NCBI GenBank assembly: GCA_013180625.2
Contig: SNVD02002494.1
Coordinates: 100,396-164,395 of the forward strand
Source of the DNA: Boswellia sacra
Lineage: Eukaryota; Streptophyta; Magnoliopsida; Sapindales; Burseraceae
Length of the DNA stretch: 64,000 bases
Direction of reading: 5' to 3'
Below are positions 22,220-34,639 of this stretch, one piece after another. A program made the position numbers and the translations under genes. The notes below the pieces were generated by a model. It was not told the DNA's origin, searched no databases, and saw nothing but the letters and a program-made list of their open reading frames with translations. Position 1 is the stretch's first letter, and every line of letters begins with the position of its first letter.

Positions 22220-23556
22220 GAATCCGTTTGATTAGATCACTTAAATCTGAATCTATTCAAATTTAAAAGATTAAAAATTTTTTGTGTGTTTGTTTTTACA
22301 TCTAATAACTTATTTTCTGATAAAATTATCTCAAAATAAAAAGTGAAAATTTGTCACTTTTTTTCTTCCAAATGTCTGAAAATTTTGAAATGTCTAAATT
22401 GTTCTCTTGTTATAATTTTATTCCATAAATACCATTTTTATATTGAATTAATAAAAATTATGTAATTAATTAAAAATATTTTATATTAAAAATAAAAATA
22501 TATTAATATTAAATATTTATTTTTTATTCAAATTCTGGAAACGGCATCACTATTGGCCGACTGCTGCGAACCGCCGTCGAAACCGAGCGTCCAACGCCTC
22601 CGCCTGCACCATCATGACCGCCTCGGCTCGCCCTACATGGCTGTCGGATTTATTTTGCAAGACACACCACCGTTTAACCGTTAAACGCCAAAAAAATTCG
22701 GCCGCCGAATGTTTTCATGCATTTTACGGCGAAATGCCACGACTTCACCAAAAATCGTTTTAACAGCCTTGTAGATCTATCAAATCCGATCAGATGGTGT
22801 AGATGGCGAACGGCGGATGGCGGCGGCTCCGGACGGTGGCTCCGGCGATTCAATTTTCAAATTTTTTATTTTTTTAATTAAATATTTAAATAATATAATA
22901 TTACTTAATGAAATTCAAATTTTAATTTAAAAATTAAATCATGTATGTATATGATATAAAATATATAAAAAGAATAATTAAATAGTGTAATTTATTTAAT
23001 AAATATGCATTTGAATTTTTAAAATTTGACTTGTTTTACATGCATTGGTTAATAAAATTAAAATAAATAAAAATTTAATGTAATAAATTAATTAAAAAAT
23101 AATTAAATTATATAATTATTGATAATCTTGACTTATATCAAACAAAATATAAATATATTGGTTTTTATAATAAATAAGCTTATTAATTTATTACTATATT
23201 AATATTTCAATATAATTTTGTAAATTATTTATTTTACACATATTTAAAGCCATATATTTTAATTTTCATAATAAAAATAAATATTTTATTTTTAAAAGAT
23301 TGTAATAAATATAACATTAGTTATTTGAATGAAAAAAAAATTTTGATTTAATTTTAAGAACTTGCACAAATGTAATATAAATAATTTATATTTTTATTAT
23401 AAGGATAAAAATGTTATATTAAAAATAAGATGCACCCTTACCACTTTTTTAAGTGGTATGTAAAAGAGCGAATAAACATCTTATTAAGTGGTGTAAATTA
23501 AGTCCTAAAAAGTGTTTAGATCTAAAAAGTGTTAAGTGATTTAAACAAACACCACC
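22220..23556. mobile_element. PIF/Harbinger-like non-autonomous element with GC-rich core
   Basis: The left end GAATCCGTTTGATTAGATCACTTAA and the reverse complement of the right end GGTGGTGTTTGTTTAAATCACTTAA form a degenerate terminal inverted repeat. Both are flanked by TAA (22217-22219 and 23557-23559), the 3-bp duplication typical of PIF/Harbinger. The interior is very AT-rich except for a GC-rich island (about 22545-22850) with GCCG/CGGC-rich words. No transposase is seen. Boundaries rest on these repeats only. Confidence 0.55.
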
Positions 23557-23950
23557 TAAGATCTTTTGATTTAATATCAAATACACAGAATTAAATATGA
23601 TACTTTTAATTTTTAACCATTAAATATAAAAAATAATTTATTAAAAATTTAAATTAAAAGATTTCAACCTAATAAAATATAGATTAAGTTAGTTAAGCTA
23701 TTAAATCTACATAATAAGCAGTTGTTAAAATTTTTTCAATCAAAATTTGAATACTACATTTTAGAAGATAATTTTTGTATCCTTATTACCAAAAAAAAAA
23801 ATAGTTTATAGTAATAGTGTAATACTATTACCATTGAGAAATTAATTTGTTATTTTGAACAAGTTATTATATCAAATAAGAAGGGAAAAAGTTAATGCAA
23901 AGTAATTTAATTTACACATGTATAACTATTGAGTAAAACTACTATTCCTA

Positions 23951-24103
23951 AATTTTTTATCCTGAAAGGGCTAAAACTCATCTCAAATGATGTGTTATAT
24001 GATGTGGCACTGTCATATAATTTATTGCATCATCCTATGATCCATACATTAAATAATATTATTTATATATATATTGTTTGAGATGAGTTTTGAGGTAAAA
24101 ATT
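23951..24103. mobile_element. Small MITE with CTCATCTCAAA inverted ends
   Basis: The left side AAATTTTTTATCC...AAAACTCATCTCAAA pairs with the right side TTTGAGATGAGTTTTGAGGTAAAAATTT. The length is about 153 bp and there is no ORF. Confidence 0.6.
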
Positions 24104-24281
24104 TAAGGAAAATATCTTTGTTCATAAATATTACCTACGTAATTAATACCTTAAAATCTATTTATTATTTGCACGTGATTAAGTGGGAATATTTACATTC
24201 AAACTATTAATCTACGCACTCAATTTTTTAAATAACTATCAAATTTAACAAAATTAGACTTTCTTTTTTAAACAGTGCATC

Positions 24282-24284
<3 letters not shown>

Positions 24285-24317
<33 letters not shown>
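24285..24317. repeat. (AT)n microsatellite
   Basis: An alternating AT run of about 33 bases. Confidence 0.9.
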
Positions 24318-24318
<1 letters not shown>

Positions 24319-24478
24319 CCTACTTTTATATTATTTGTCTTTTCTCACGGCTTGGGGAATTTTTAGAAAGCAATGTAACCATATGGCGATATGATTGAAT
24401 GTGGGTCGGTACAGCTCTTGGGATTAGTTTTACTTACCTTGAGGGGTGTTCTAGGCATGAAATTAATAAACTTTGAGT

Positions 24479-24660
24479 AATGTTAACTGCACAATCAAGT
24501 TATATAATCTAATTCATATAATTTAATATGACACAAATTTATTGAATGAGTAAAAATAAAATATAAATTTTAATAAATAAAATGAAATCTACCTATTCAA
24601 TGACTTTATGCTAAGTCATGTTGTATACGTTAAGTTATACAATTTGGTTGTATATTTATT
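24479..24660. mobile_element. MITE copy 2 (~182 bp), same family as 20638-20824
   Basis: It shares AATGTTAACTGCACAATCAA at the start, AAATTTATTGAATGAGTAAAAAT and AATAAAATGAAATCTACC inside, and AATTTGGTTGTATATTTATT at the end with copy 1. Its own ends are inverted repeats of each other. Confidence 0.7.
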
Positions 24661-25253
24661 ATTATTCGTAGTTTTATTGAATCTAATCCAATATAATAAA
24701 TTTTTTTAATATAATACAATCCAATTTAAGATTACCATTCCATCTAATCCAATTCAATCCAACTAAAAATAAAATCTAATCCAATCAAATCCAAGAAAAT
24801 TAAAATTTAATCAAATTTCATTCAATTACAAAACATTAATATTTAATTTTAAATTTATACGATTTTGTAAAATATTAATTATATTCACATTGGATCTTAG
24901 ACAACTTCTTCAAATGTTCCAAAAATAATTTCCTTAACTTTTAAAGTCAAATCATCCATCTAATTGAATTCTAAAAATGTAAATATAATCCAATCAAATT
25001 ATTAGAATTAATTAGAATTGGACTGATCGGTTTAGGTAGTCTAGATTAAATTTTGAAAACCTCTACATACCATTTTGAAGATGTTGTGCGAGTAGAGAAT
25101 GGATGTAATAAGGAAATTAATAAGAGCTAGAGGATGAATTAAATTACTAACCTACCCATCATAGATTGTTATTATTATGATATATTAGAAAGAAAATGCC
25201 ACCTATGACACAACACGTAGCTTTTGCGACAAATAAAACTTAAATGCTATCAA
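24661..25253. other. AT-rich intergenic DNA, CAAT-rich
   Basis: No gene is seen. The stretch 24680-24840 has many CCAAT/AATCCAA words that look like decayed simple repeat. Confidence 0.4.
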
Positions 25254-25289
25254 GGTATGTTCAGTTTGAGGGAATTAATAATAAATAGA

Positions 25290-25591
25290 AATGAAAAGTA
25301 GAGTTTAAAGAAAAATGAGAAAAAAAGAAATGAGTTTAGAAATATTTTTCTATAACTTGGTTTGATAGTAGAATCATGAATAAAAAGAAATAATTTATAA
25401 ATTAATTAGACATAAATTCTTTCAACATGAAATTATATAATAGTCATTATTAAATTTATAAATTTTAAATTTTATGTAAATTAATTAACAATAAATTATA
25501 TATATTATATTATATTGAATATTATGATTAGTTTAATAATATATTTTTTAAAATAAATAAATAAATAATATATAAAATATTTATTAAAGCA
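25290..25591 (+). repeat. Direct repeat copy 1 flanking the 25592-26938 element
   Basis: It shares ATGAGTTTAGAAATA...TTTGGTTTGATAGTAGAATCATGAA, AAAGAAATAATTTATAAATT and ATATAAAATATTTATTAAAG with 26943-27330. The copy ends abruptly at TTAAAG where the next element begins. Confidence 0.7.
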
Positions 25592-25820
25592 GTACTTCAC
25601 CCCCCAGTTTTCATTAGGTAACATTTGAATCCTCAATTACCGTCAACAACTAGGGTGTCTCTTACATTCTGTTACTTGACTAGTGCAGAGTCATATGTAC
25701 CCTCCTTTAAATTATTCAAAAATGATAATTAAATATTAAATTTAAAATAATAAAATCATTTGAAAATTACTCCACGTGTTTGGAAACTCAATATATAATA
25801 AATTTTAAAACAAAAATATC

Positions 25821-25859
<39 letters not shown>

Positions 25860-26938
25860 AAAAAATCTCGAATTTAACATTTTATTGTTTTTATACATTT
25901 CGTTCCGCCGTTCGTCTTTCTTCCCTGTTCTTGATGACATCCAAACAGAAAATTTCCTCAAATCTCTTACCATCAATCCTCTACAAACATCCAACTTTCC
26001 TACATAACCTTCTCAAAAACCAACTAGTGTTTTCTTGCAAAGCATAGCTTGGCCTCCCTGCATGCACCATGAATTCATCATATCATCAGATTGGCTTCTT
26101 CTTCTTCATTACCTCGGGCTGGGATCTTCCCCCGATGGAAGAGACAGCCCTCGATCATCACAATTTTTCCCATGACTTGCATAAAATTAACATATTCTGG
26201 CTGGCTGGCCCTGTTTCACTACAAAGTTTCGATCTTGGCAAAGAAGAGGTATTTACTACCATCACCAACTCAGATTGAAGACAACTCTTCCTTGCTAGTC
26301 GAAGAGGCAGTATTTGTCAATTTCGCGACCCAGCGTAAACATTGGAATAAAAAACCTAAAAAACAGATGGACTTCACCCCTCTCCTCGTATGCCACTTAA
26401 AAACAGTGCCTCTCAGTTTTTTTTTTTTTTATAAGTTAAATCGGCTGACTCAAGAGCAGTGGTTGTGGAGGGTTTATTTGGGTGTCTGTTAAAAGAGGAT
26501 TTGATGTTCAGATTAGCTTAAATGGTGGTTTTGTGTAGAAGAAGTAGTGGAGACAATAGAGAAGACAATGAGAGTAGGCGCGGCTTGAGAGGCAGGAGCT
26601 TGCGTGGCTGCTCTAGGTGGTTGGAAACGGTTTTAACTGGCTGAATTTTGATGGAAGCAATGACTAGGAAAAGAGGAAGAACGAAGTGGGCAACGCGGCT
26701 CCTCGACTAAAATCGTGTCAGGTTTAGGTTTTTATTTTGTGTTTTAATAAAAATTTGATGATTTATTAAATTATTAAAGATTTTTTTTTATTGCTCTTAT
26801 TTCAGGAGGGGGAAATGTCACCAATACCGTTAAACTATTAGTTGGTTTAAATGCCAGTTTCAAATTGGGGGTTCAAATGTTACCAAATGAAAACTGCAGG
26901 TTAGTGTGATCAAAACTAGAGGGTCCTTATGGAATTTT
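25592..26938. mobile_element. TIR element of unknown family with GC-richer interior
   Basis: CAGTTTTCATTAGGTAACAT and TTGAATCCTCAATT near the left end (about 25607-25640) pair with the reverse complement of the right end, CAGTTTTCATTTGGTAACAT and TTGAACCCCCAATT (about 26912-26860): ~34 bp with three mismatches. The interior (25890-26700) is less AT-rich and holds an open frame 26091-26492 that I do not recognise. The family could be Mutator-like, but I found no 9-bp duplication. Confidence 0.5.
25823..25855. repeat. (AT)n microsatellite
   Basis: An alternating AT run of about 32 bases. Confidence 0.9.
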
Positions 26939-26942
26939 CTGT

Positions 26943-27330
26943 TAAAATAAAAATAGGAAAAAATGGATGAGTTTAGGAATACTTTTCCGTAGTTTGGTTT
27001 GGTAATGGAATCATGAATGAAAAGAAATAGTTTATAAATTAATTAGATATAAATGTCCTCAATATGAAATTGTATAATATTCATTATTAGATATATAATT
27101 TTTTATTTAAACTTTTTATGTAAATTAATTAGAAATAGATAATTGTACATTAAGTTAATAATAAAATAATTTAGGTATTGATATTGATTATAATTTATTA
27201 TAAATAGTTAAATTTCAGGTTTTATTTTAAAATAAATTATATATATTAAATTATATAGAATATTATGATTAGTTTAATAATCAAATTTTTTAAAATAAAT
27301 ACATAATTAATATATAAAATATCTATTAAA
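26943..27330 (+). repeat. Direct repeat copy 2
   Basis: The partner of 25290-25591: ATGAGTTTAGGAATA...TTTGGTTTGGTAATGGAATCATGAA, AAAGAAATAGTTTATAAATT and ATATAAAATATCTATTAAAG. A GC-richer island (27450-27780) follows without a recognisable gene. Confidence 0.7.
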
Positions 27331-28146
27331 GATAAAAAATATCTATACAAAATTATTATTTAATTATATTAAATATTGTTATATTAATGTATATTTTTTA
27401 AATAAATAATTAAATATATAAATTATTTATTAATAAGTAAAAAAAATTGCAAAAAATGCTGTCAGTCGACCATTGTCCAGCACTGCCAGGCTCCTATGAA
27501 CGTTGCACATGGATGTCACCACCAACATCATCAAAATCCTTGTTTGACGATCTTTCGTTCCTTCTAAGGTCTATCGCTGATCATGTTGCCATTTTGTTGT
27601 ACACGATGGTTCAATTTTTGAGATACATTGTTAAACTTCATTTTCGTCGATGAACGATGGAACCCATGACTACAAAACCATGACGGACGAGTAGACGATC
27701 GGCTGACGATCACATTGGTTTCGACGGTGATACTAGACGCAAGGATGTGTCGACTGTCGCCCATGATGCTAGCTGAAAACAATTTTTTCAAATTTTGTAA
27801 TTTTTTAATTTTTGAAAAATATAAAATTTACAATTTTTTTAAATTAATGAATTATATTTACAATTATTTTGTTAATTATTTATAAAATAATCTAGTCAAT
27901 TAGTTAAATAAGATTAATTTTGGACACATACAAAATATATACGATAGATTAGTAATTTAATGTATTATTTCTAAGAAAACCAAGGATTCTTTTCAAAGTT
28001 GAGAGGAAACCCAATTATCAGAGTTTTAGGAAATAGGACCGGTGGTAATCCTCTTTTCTAAGACTTTTTAATTAAACCATACAAAAGACTTGAGTTTCCT
28101 TAGGAAAATTTTTTTCTTTTCCCCTTGGATTAATGCAACCGAACGT

Positions 28147-29127
28147 TGACCTATGTCTTTAACGCTCACAAAAGATCACAAGTGCACAGGTCGCAACAAG
28201 TAATAGAGTGTGCGTAAAATATTCTTCCCACAAGGATTGACATCTAGAATCTAGCTAAATACCATCTTAAAGCAATCTAATTTTATCTAGAAAACTAAGA
28301 ATTTAAAAGTGCAAATTACGGTTAACTAATTTATTACAATTGAAAGCTAAATTAAAGGCTAAACAAGGCTATCAAGATAGGAATTCAATAATGCAAGTAT
28401 TAAGAGGATTGATTTTCACTTAACACACATTCATGCCTATCCGGCTCAAAATCGCTAATTAATTCATTCAATGTTCATTAGTCATAATTCTAATGTATTC
28501 CTACTACCTCTCTTGAGCATGAAGTAGAAAACTAACACTCATTAACCAATTATCATCTCCCATTCTCAAATCAATTACCAAGCATGAATAAATCTCTTAT
28601 TTGAATTGACTACAAAGGTTCATGGACTCTCCCAAGCTTTATAACTCATAGGTCATGTTTTTCTATCCACATATATGAGATCCCCTTTCCCAAACAACAA
28701 TTTCACATACGATTTCATCTAATCAATGTCCTCATCTAATTATAAGCAACACATAAAATATGAATGAACTTAAAATAAATCATTTACTTAAAATTAAACC
28801 ATCACGGAAAATATGAATGAACTTAAAATAAATCATTTACTCAAAATTAAACCATCAAGGCATGAAATTAGTGTTAGGCTACAATCATCCTCTAAATTAA
28901 GAGTAATTAGCCCATAAAAGAGTTTACAAAATCCATAAAGTTAATCAAACAAAGCACCATTGAAAATAATAACAAGTTACAAGAGAGAGAGTAGAGAGAA
29001 AAACTAGATTAGGTCTTCAATCTTGATGTGGAATCTCTAATCCCTTGAATCTCCCCTTGTTTCTTGTTGATTTCCCTTGATTTCCTCCCCAAAATGGCCT
29101 CCAAAACTTGTTATTTTTGAACCCTAG
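28147..29127 (-). repeat. 3' LTR of the gypsy-like element, distal part
   Basis: It matches 45888-46860 of the 5' LTR throughout (for example TGGACTCTCCCAAGC and AACCAATTATCATCTCCCA). It is cut at AACCCTAG (29120-29127) by the hAT-like element and resumes at 42347. Confidence 0.88.
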
Positions 29128-29390
29128 TAGGGATGGCAATTTGACCTGTTGAGGTTGGGTCCCTGTTGTGCCCTGTAAAAATGGGTTAGAGGCGGGTCTG
29201 GGGCAAAATTATACTGCCCTGGCCGAGGCAGGTCCAGGTTTCGGTCTCTTAGACCCGTTGCACCGCCCCGCCCCCCCTTACCCTGTAGGATATAAGGGTG
29301 TCTTTGCAAAGTTTTAAAATCTTTTGAGATTGTTTGGTAGTTTTTAAGGTTATATTTGTTAAACTTCTCATCTATATAAATTCTATGTAG

Positions 29391-29655
29391 TTTTATAAAC
29401 AATACAAAAACTTTGATAAAAGCCATTTTTTAATTAATAATTATGAATCTTTTAGTGTATTAACATCAATTTAGTCATGTTATAATGAAAAGATAAAATA
29501 GTTGTATTTTATAATATTCTTTATAGTTTTATAAACAATACAAAAACTTTGATAAAAGTTACATTTTAATTAATAATTATGAATCTTTTAGTGTATTAAC
29601 ATCAATTTAGTCATGTTATAATGAAAAAATAAAATATTTGTATTTTATAGTAATT
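29391..29655. repeat. 136-bp tandem duplication in the hAT-like element
   Basis: TTTTATAAACAATACAAAAA begins at 29391 and again at 29527. The units also share TTAATTAATAATTATGAATC and ATCAATTTAGTCATGTTATA. Confidence 0.9.
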
Positions 29656-29778
29656 AAATTTGTATAATATATACCATTTTAATATAGATTATTAAGTAAT
29701 AACTAAATTGTTACAATATTGATAAGATTGTTTCCAAAATGTATGCCTACACTCTAATCAATATATATATTATAGGCA

Positions 29779-29834
29779 TATATATATATATGTATATGTA
29801 TATGTATATGTATATATATATATATGTATGTATG

Positions 29835-29877
<43 letters not shown>
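29779..29877. repeat. Compound TA/TATG microsatellite
   Basis: Alternating TA runs interspersed with TGTA units over about 100 bases. Confidence 0.9.
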
Positions 29878-29879
<2 letters not shown>

Positions 29880-30090
29880 AATTAATTGGTATATGTCAAT
29901 CATATTATCGTTATTGGATTGAAATTAAATCAAAATGCTACAGTAAAATTATTTAATTATATTATCAATTATTTGAAAAATTGTCAATTAACTAGTTTAT
30001 AAGCAATAATACACTTTTAATATTATTACTAATAAAGTCAAATGATAATTAATGGTCATTATTTTTTCTTTAGATGATATAACTAATTTA

Positions 30091-30432
30091 TACAATCACC
30101 ATTTAGCTTGCATAATGCCAATATCAATGAAAACTTATATAAGCTTTATGAGTAATGATTTTTTTATCTAATATAAATTAACTTTATTTCTTTTAAATTT
30201 AAGTACAATCACCATTTAGCTTACACAATACCCATATAAATGAAAACTTATATAAATTTTGTGAGTAATAGATTTTTTTTATCTAATATAAATTAACTTT
30301 ATTTCTTTTGAGTTTAAGTACAATCGTCATTTAGCTTAAACAATGCTAATATAAATAAAAACTTATATAAACTCTATGGGTAATGAATTTTTTTATCTAA
30401 TATAAAGTAACTTTAATTTTTTTTTAGTTTTG
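30091..30432. repeat. Three tandem copies of a ~114-bp unit in the hAT-like element
   Basis: TACAATCRYCATTTAGCTT starts at about 30091, 30204 and 30319. Each unit continues with AATGAAAACTTATATAA-like and TTTTATCTAATATAA segments. Confidence 0.88.
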
Positions 30433-30473
30433 ATTATTGTTGATAATTAGATTTGATTTTGAAACATCTAGGA

Positions 30474-31339
30474 TGAAAGTTCTGGAAGTATGCAATTATA
30501 AGAAATATAACAGTAAACTGTAAAATAAATCAACACAGGAGGATTTTTATATGGTTCGGTTATAAAACCTACATCCACGGACAACTATAGAGCTGTAATT
30601 CATTAAGTTCTTGTTTGTACAATCTTTAGGATCTTTTACAATGCTGACTCACTCTCACACACTGACCTAATCTTTGTAAAACAAAATCCTACCAAGATCT
30701 TAAACTCTAGTGACACTGCCCACTCTCTATCACAGATAACTTAACAACACACAGTTAAGTTATACATAACAACGATGTCTGACGATGAATTACACAAACA
30801 CTTAACCCGCAAGTTATCCCAAGTGTCTAATAACTCACACAGACCTAATCAACAATTCATGCACAATTTCTATCTCTCATACATGAATCAAAACACTCAT
30901 AAAAGAGACATTCCTATTTGCGTTGAAGCTTTTCTCTTTAATTATTGGAATGCTCAAACCTAAACTCTATAACACACCACCGTTTTTCGTTATGAAAATA
31001 TAATGGTATATATCGTGGTATGCCTGGACAAAATCTCCTTAGAATCCTGTAAAAATTCTAATCAAAATCACATTAGGATAAGGAGAAATATAATAGGAAG
31101 TGTTATAATTAATCTCCTTAAGTAATTAGGACACAAATAAATATTCTCTTACTTTAATTAGGATACAAGGAACAATATCATAATCTAAGAAGATATTTAT
31201 TATAAATCAAATACTTCCTAAAATATACTTATAGAAACAGTAAAATAGGAATCAAAATAATATTATAGTTTTATCATAAGTTGAACAAAAATCATCATGT
31301 GCATGGCACATGCATATGTAGTAGACGTTGACACCAACA
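30474..31339 (-). repeat. 3' LTR (866 bp) of the nested copia
   Basis: Plus-strand limits TGAAAGTTCTGG ... GACACCAACA. It matches 41091-41985 along its length; the 5' copy carries a few extra short segments (for example around 41520 and 41740). Confidence 0.92.
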
Positions 31340-31354
31340 ATCTCCCCCTTTTTG
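31340..31354 (-). other. Polypurine tract of the nested copia
   Basis: The minus strand reads CAAAAAGGGGGAGAT directly before the TGTTGGTGTC start of the 3' LTR. Confidence 0.9.
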
Positions 31355-31957
31355 GCAACTTGTGATGAAAACACCAAACTATTTCTGATCAACGAAAATC
31401 ACACATGATAAGTTAGACATAACAATAAGCTATCATGATATAGCAAATAGAAAATGTCATGTGTAAAGAAATAACCAGTGTGCTATTACAAATCTCATAA
31501 CAGAACACTGTCAGAATATGTATATCTTGCAAACAAAATGAAGTTTGACAAACTTGTCAAACAATAATGCAATCAGATCACGATCAGAGCAATCTATTCA
31601 TCAAGGCAAGATATCACAAAAAAAGTAATAACACAAACACACAAACACAGTAATTACACAAAGCATCAAAATAGTTCGAATGCACACACAAGGCAAGCAT
31701 AAGAGGTTCAAGTTCTTTCTTCCCCTTACTCCTTACTTACATCCCTAGAGGAAGCAGTAACAAAAGCATCAAACAAATAGAATGTAAACAGAGTTAAAAG
31801 GAACAGAGGAATAGTTATATAAAAAAAACATTATCGAAAACTCTTCTCCCCTTTGATTTCAACACAAGTGCCAAAAGCAGTACTTAACAAAGTCTTGGAG
31901 ACTTTCGAACTGATGGGGAAGAAGAACTGTCAGGGCACTTCTTGATTCGGCCAGCCT

Positions 31958-33121
31958 TCACTTTGTACTGTTTGCCAGTAGTAGTGGGAGTAGGCTGCTC
32001 AGTGGCTCAGGAACAGGCTGTGCATCAATTGTCTCAAAGGAAGTAGCAGTAACTTCAGCTACAATTCTGCGAATCTCCTTGTCAAGTCTCTCTGCACTGG
32101 TTTCTGTTGTGGGCAACTCAACAATAGGTTGTTGAGAAGGAACCAACGACTTTTCTTCAAGAGGAGGTGGTGGAGATGTGGTTGGTGCAGTTGTGTCTTC
32201 AGTAGGAGGAGGTGCTTAAGTGTGTTCTGCAGGTGATGAGGTTGTGGCTTTATATGGTGGTGACTATGTTGATGCAGGTGATGAGGTTGGAGCTTCATAT
32301 GGTGGTGACTATGTTGATGGTGGTGAATCATGATGCTCTACTTTAGGGACTGAAGAAACATGAGGTTCATTCTTAGCAAGTGGTGAAGGCAAATTCATCT
32401 CGAATTCTACTTGTGCTGGTTCATCTGACAAAGATTCATCTCTCAGTTCAGGAGCTGTTAATTCACTTTTCTTCTTCTTCTTGTCAGATGGTTTCTTCAC
32501 CATTTCAACTTTCTTCTTAAGTTATTGCTGGTCTATACCATCCCTCAGATTCCAATCAATATCTTCTCTACCAGTCAGTTCTTTAATCACTATAGTCATA
32601 TTAAAATTCTCATTTAAAGAGTGCAAACTACTTATATGACATTCGAAGAGAATTTCACAAACTTTCCTCTACAATAAATCTTGTGATAATGAAAGTTTTT
32701 TTGATCATCAATGGCAGTAGAGATATTGACATAGAATTCTTGAATTAAAGACTTCAAAGGGGGTAGGAAGTTGTTTACCGTATGAGTCTAGTATATAGAC
32801 TCAAGAAGATCACTTAAACCATAACTATTGAAGTCAATAAGCTTTACCGGCCTTTCCATCTGCAACTTCCTTTGTGAAGTATATTTCATGAATTTCTGCT
32901 TGATGTTGGCTGTGAGAAACTTGTTGTAATTCGGTTTAACTTTGTCTTTCATCTTCTTTACTAGAACTAACTCGTCTTTGCTCATGGCTGGATCAATAGA
33001 AACCTATGTATGAGGCTGTTGAGACTGAGATGACGGTGTATTGCTGCTCCTGTTGTAACTAGAGTTGCTTTGAGAAGATGAAGAACTATTGATCTTTGAA
33101 GTCTCAGATGTGTTCGCCATT
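31958..33121 (-). pseudogene. Extra sense ORF downstream of RNase H, resembling the putative plant transposon protein domain
   Basis: From an ATG at 33121 the minus strand encodes a Ser/Asn/Gln-rich start (MANTSETSKINSSSSSQSN), then after an in-frame stop SIDPAMSKDELVLVKKMKDK. The following ERPVKLIDFNSYGLSDLLES, then PPLKSLIQEFYVNISTAIDD and YCRGKFVKFSS, recalls the 'putative plant transposon protein' domain (Pfam Transposase_32), whose typical core is a VREFYANL-like motif followed by an RGK segment. The tail is charged, then His/Pro-rich in another frame, ending near 31958. At least three stops or frame changes break it. Its position between pol and 3' LTR is where SIRE-type elements carry an env-like ORF. 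Function is unknown; the domain match was made by eye. Confidence 0.6.
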
Positions 33122-33964
33122 GTTAGGGTTTCTTGGTCTGCAACAATTTCTCAGAACAAAGAGAAAGAGAAACAGGATGAGGGACAATGGAGAAACTGTT
33201 GCATGGGTATGGAATGAACAAGAGAAGCCTTAACTTAATTTCGTAATATATAAGGCTGAAAAATTCTGTTTCAAAATTTAATATTAAATCATTTTCCAAA
33301 ACCATAATTCCCTTTCGAAAACCGTTTAATAACTGTCATTAATGAATAAAAATTCAAATTTTGATTTTCATTAGACTAAGGAGTTCTAATAGAGTTAGGA
33401 TTCCCGCCACTGAAACTTCTCCCCTTAATTCAATACAGCTGACATGGCACTTTAAGACATAGACACACAAGAAAAGTCAAATTTCGGATTGGCACAAAGA
33501 GCATCGTATGTTATGAAAAACGTAACAAAAAACAGTTAACAAGAACATAATAACAATATCTGGACATCATATGAATCATTCTAAGAAAGCATATTTCAGA
33601 GCTGTTTTATTTACTTTTATTTTATCACTTAATCCAATTGAGTGATCAACTTGAGCATGCTTCTTGCACACACAAAAGTCAGTCTCAATGTGAATTTTCT
33701 AAATAAATACAGTAGCTTTCACACATGTATAGAGGTAGCCCTTTTCCATTTGAGTGGGTGACTTTACCATATTTCTTAGATATAATAAAGTTACTCTTAA
33801 TAGATGGCTTTCACACATCATATACTGGTAGCCCTCTCTGTATTTTTCATTTTTTAAATGAGTATTTTATTATTCACACAATCTTTATGTCACAGCTCAC
33901 ACATGCTTAAGTAGAAGAAAACTTATGATATTGCAGATATAAATAACATAACAATAAGCAGTGT

Positions 33965-34633
33965 TTATTTAGAAAACTGACAGATGCTTAAGGCCTTTCT
34001 TAGATTTTCAAATCTTGTTATATCCAATACCTTAGTGAATAAGTCAGCCAATTGTTTATCAGTGGAGATGTATTCAATATGTATCACCTTAGACTCAACA
34101 AGTTCCCTTATAAAATGGTATCTTATGTCAATGTGTTTTGTTCTAGAATGCTGAACAGGATTTTTGAAAATATTTATAGTACTAGTATTATCACAAAACA
34201 CAGTTATAGGCTTTTGTTCAATACCACAATCACGCAACATTTGCTTCATCCATAATAGCTGTGTGCAACAACTTTCTGCTGCTATGTATTCAGCTTCAGT
34301 AGTACTAGATAAAAAAATAGAATTCTGCTTTTTGTTGTGCCATGAAACTAAGTTAGTACCAACATAAAAACACCCTCCTGATGTGCTTTTTCTATCATCT
34401 GTATTTCCTGATCAATCAGCATCACTAAACCCTGCAAGATAATCATTTGTATCCTTAGAAAACCATATAACATAATCATGGGTTCCATGTACATACCTAA
34501 TGATTCTTTTAGCCGCTGATAGATGCGATTCTTTGGGATTTACTTGAAATCTTGCACAAAATCCTACACTAAAGCACAAGTCTGGTATGCTTGCTATGAG
34601 ATATAACAAACTGGCAATGATACTTCTATACAA
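33965..34633 (-). pseudogene. copia RNase H region
   Basis: The minus strand gives YRSIIASLLYLIASIPDLCF, SAAKRIIRYVHGT, WFSKDTNDYLAGFSDAD and, in a second frame, FCDNTSTINIFKNPVQHSRT, HIDIRYHFIRELVESK and DKQLADLFTKVLDITRFENL. It ends at a stop at 33965. The middle RNase H segment (STSGGCF-like, near 34380) crosses stops, so the protein is inactive. Confidence 0.88.
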
Positions 34634-34639
34634 ACTTGC

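Noticed and set aside
26091..26492. Open frame of 133 codons as a host gene
   Set aside because: No recognisable domain, no clear introns, and it lies inside a TIR element. A captured fragment remains possible but cannot be supported.
29124..29426. Minus-strand ORF with RPRPGQYNFAPDPP
   Set aside because: It comes from the GC-rich subterminal region of the hAT-like element, where open frames arise by composition.
32059..32503. His/Pro-rich and Lys-rich minus-strand frames as independent genes
   Set aside because: They are out-of-frame continuations of the extra ORF of the nested copia element and have no start context of their own.
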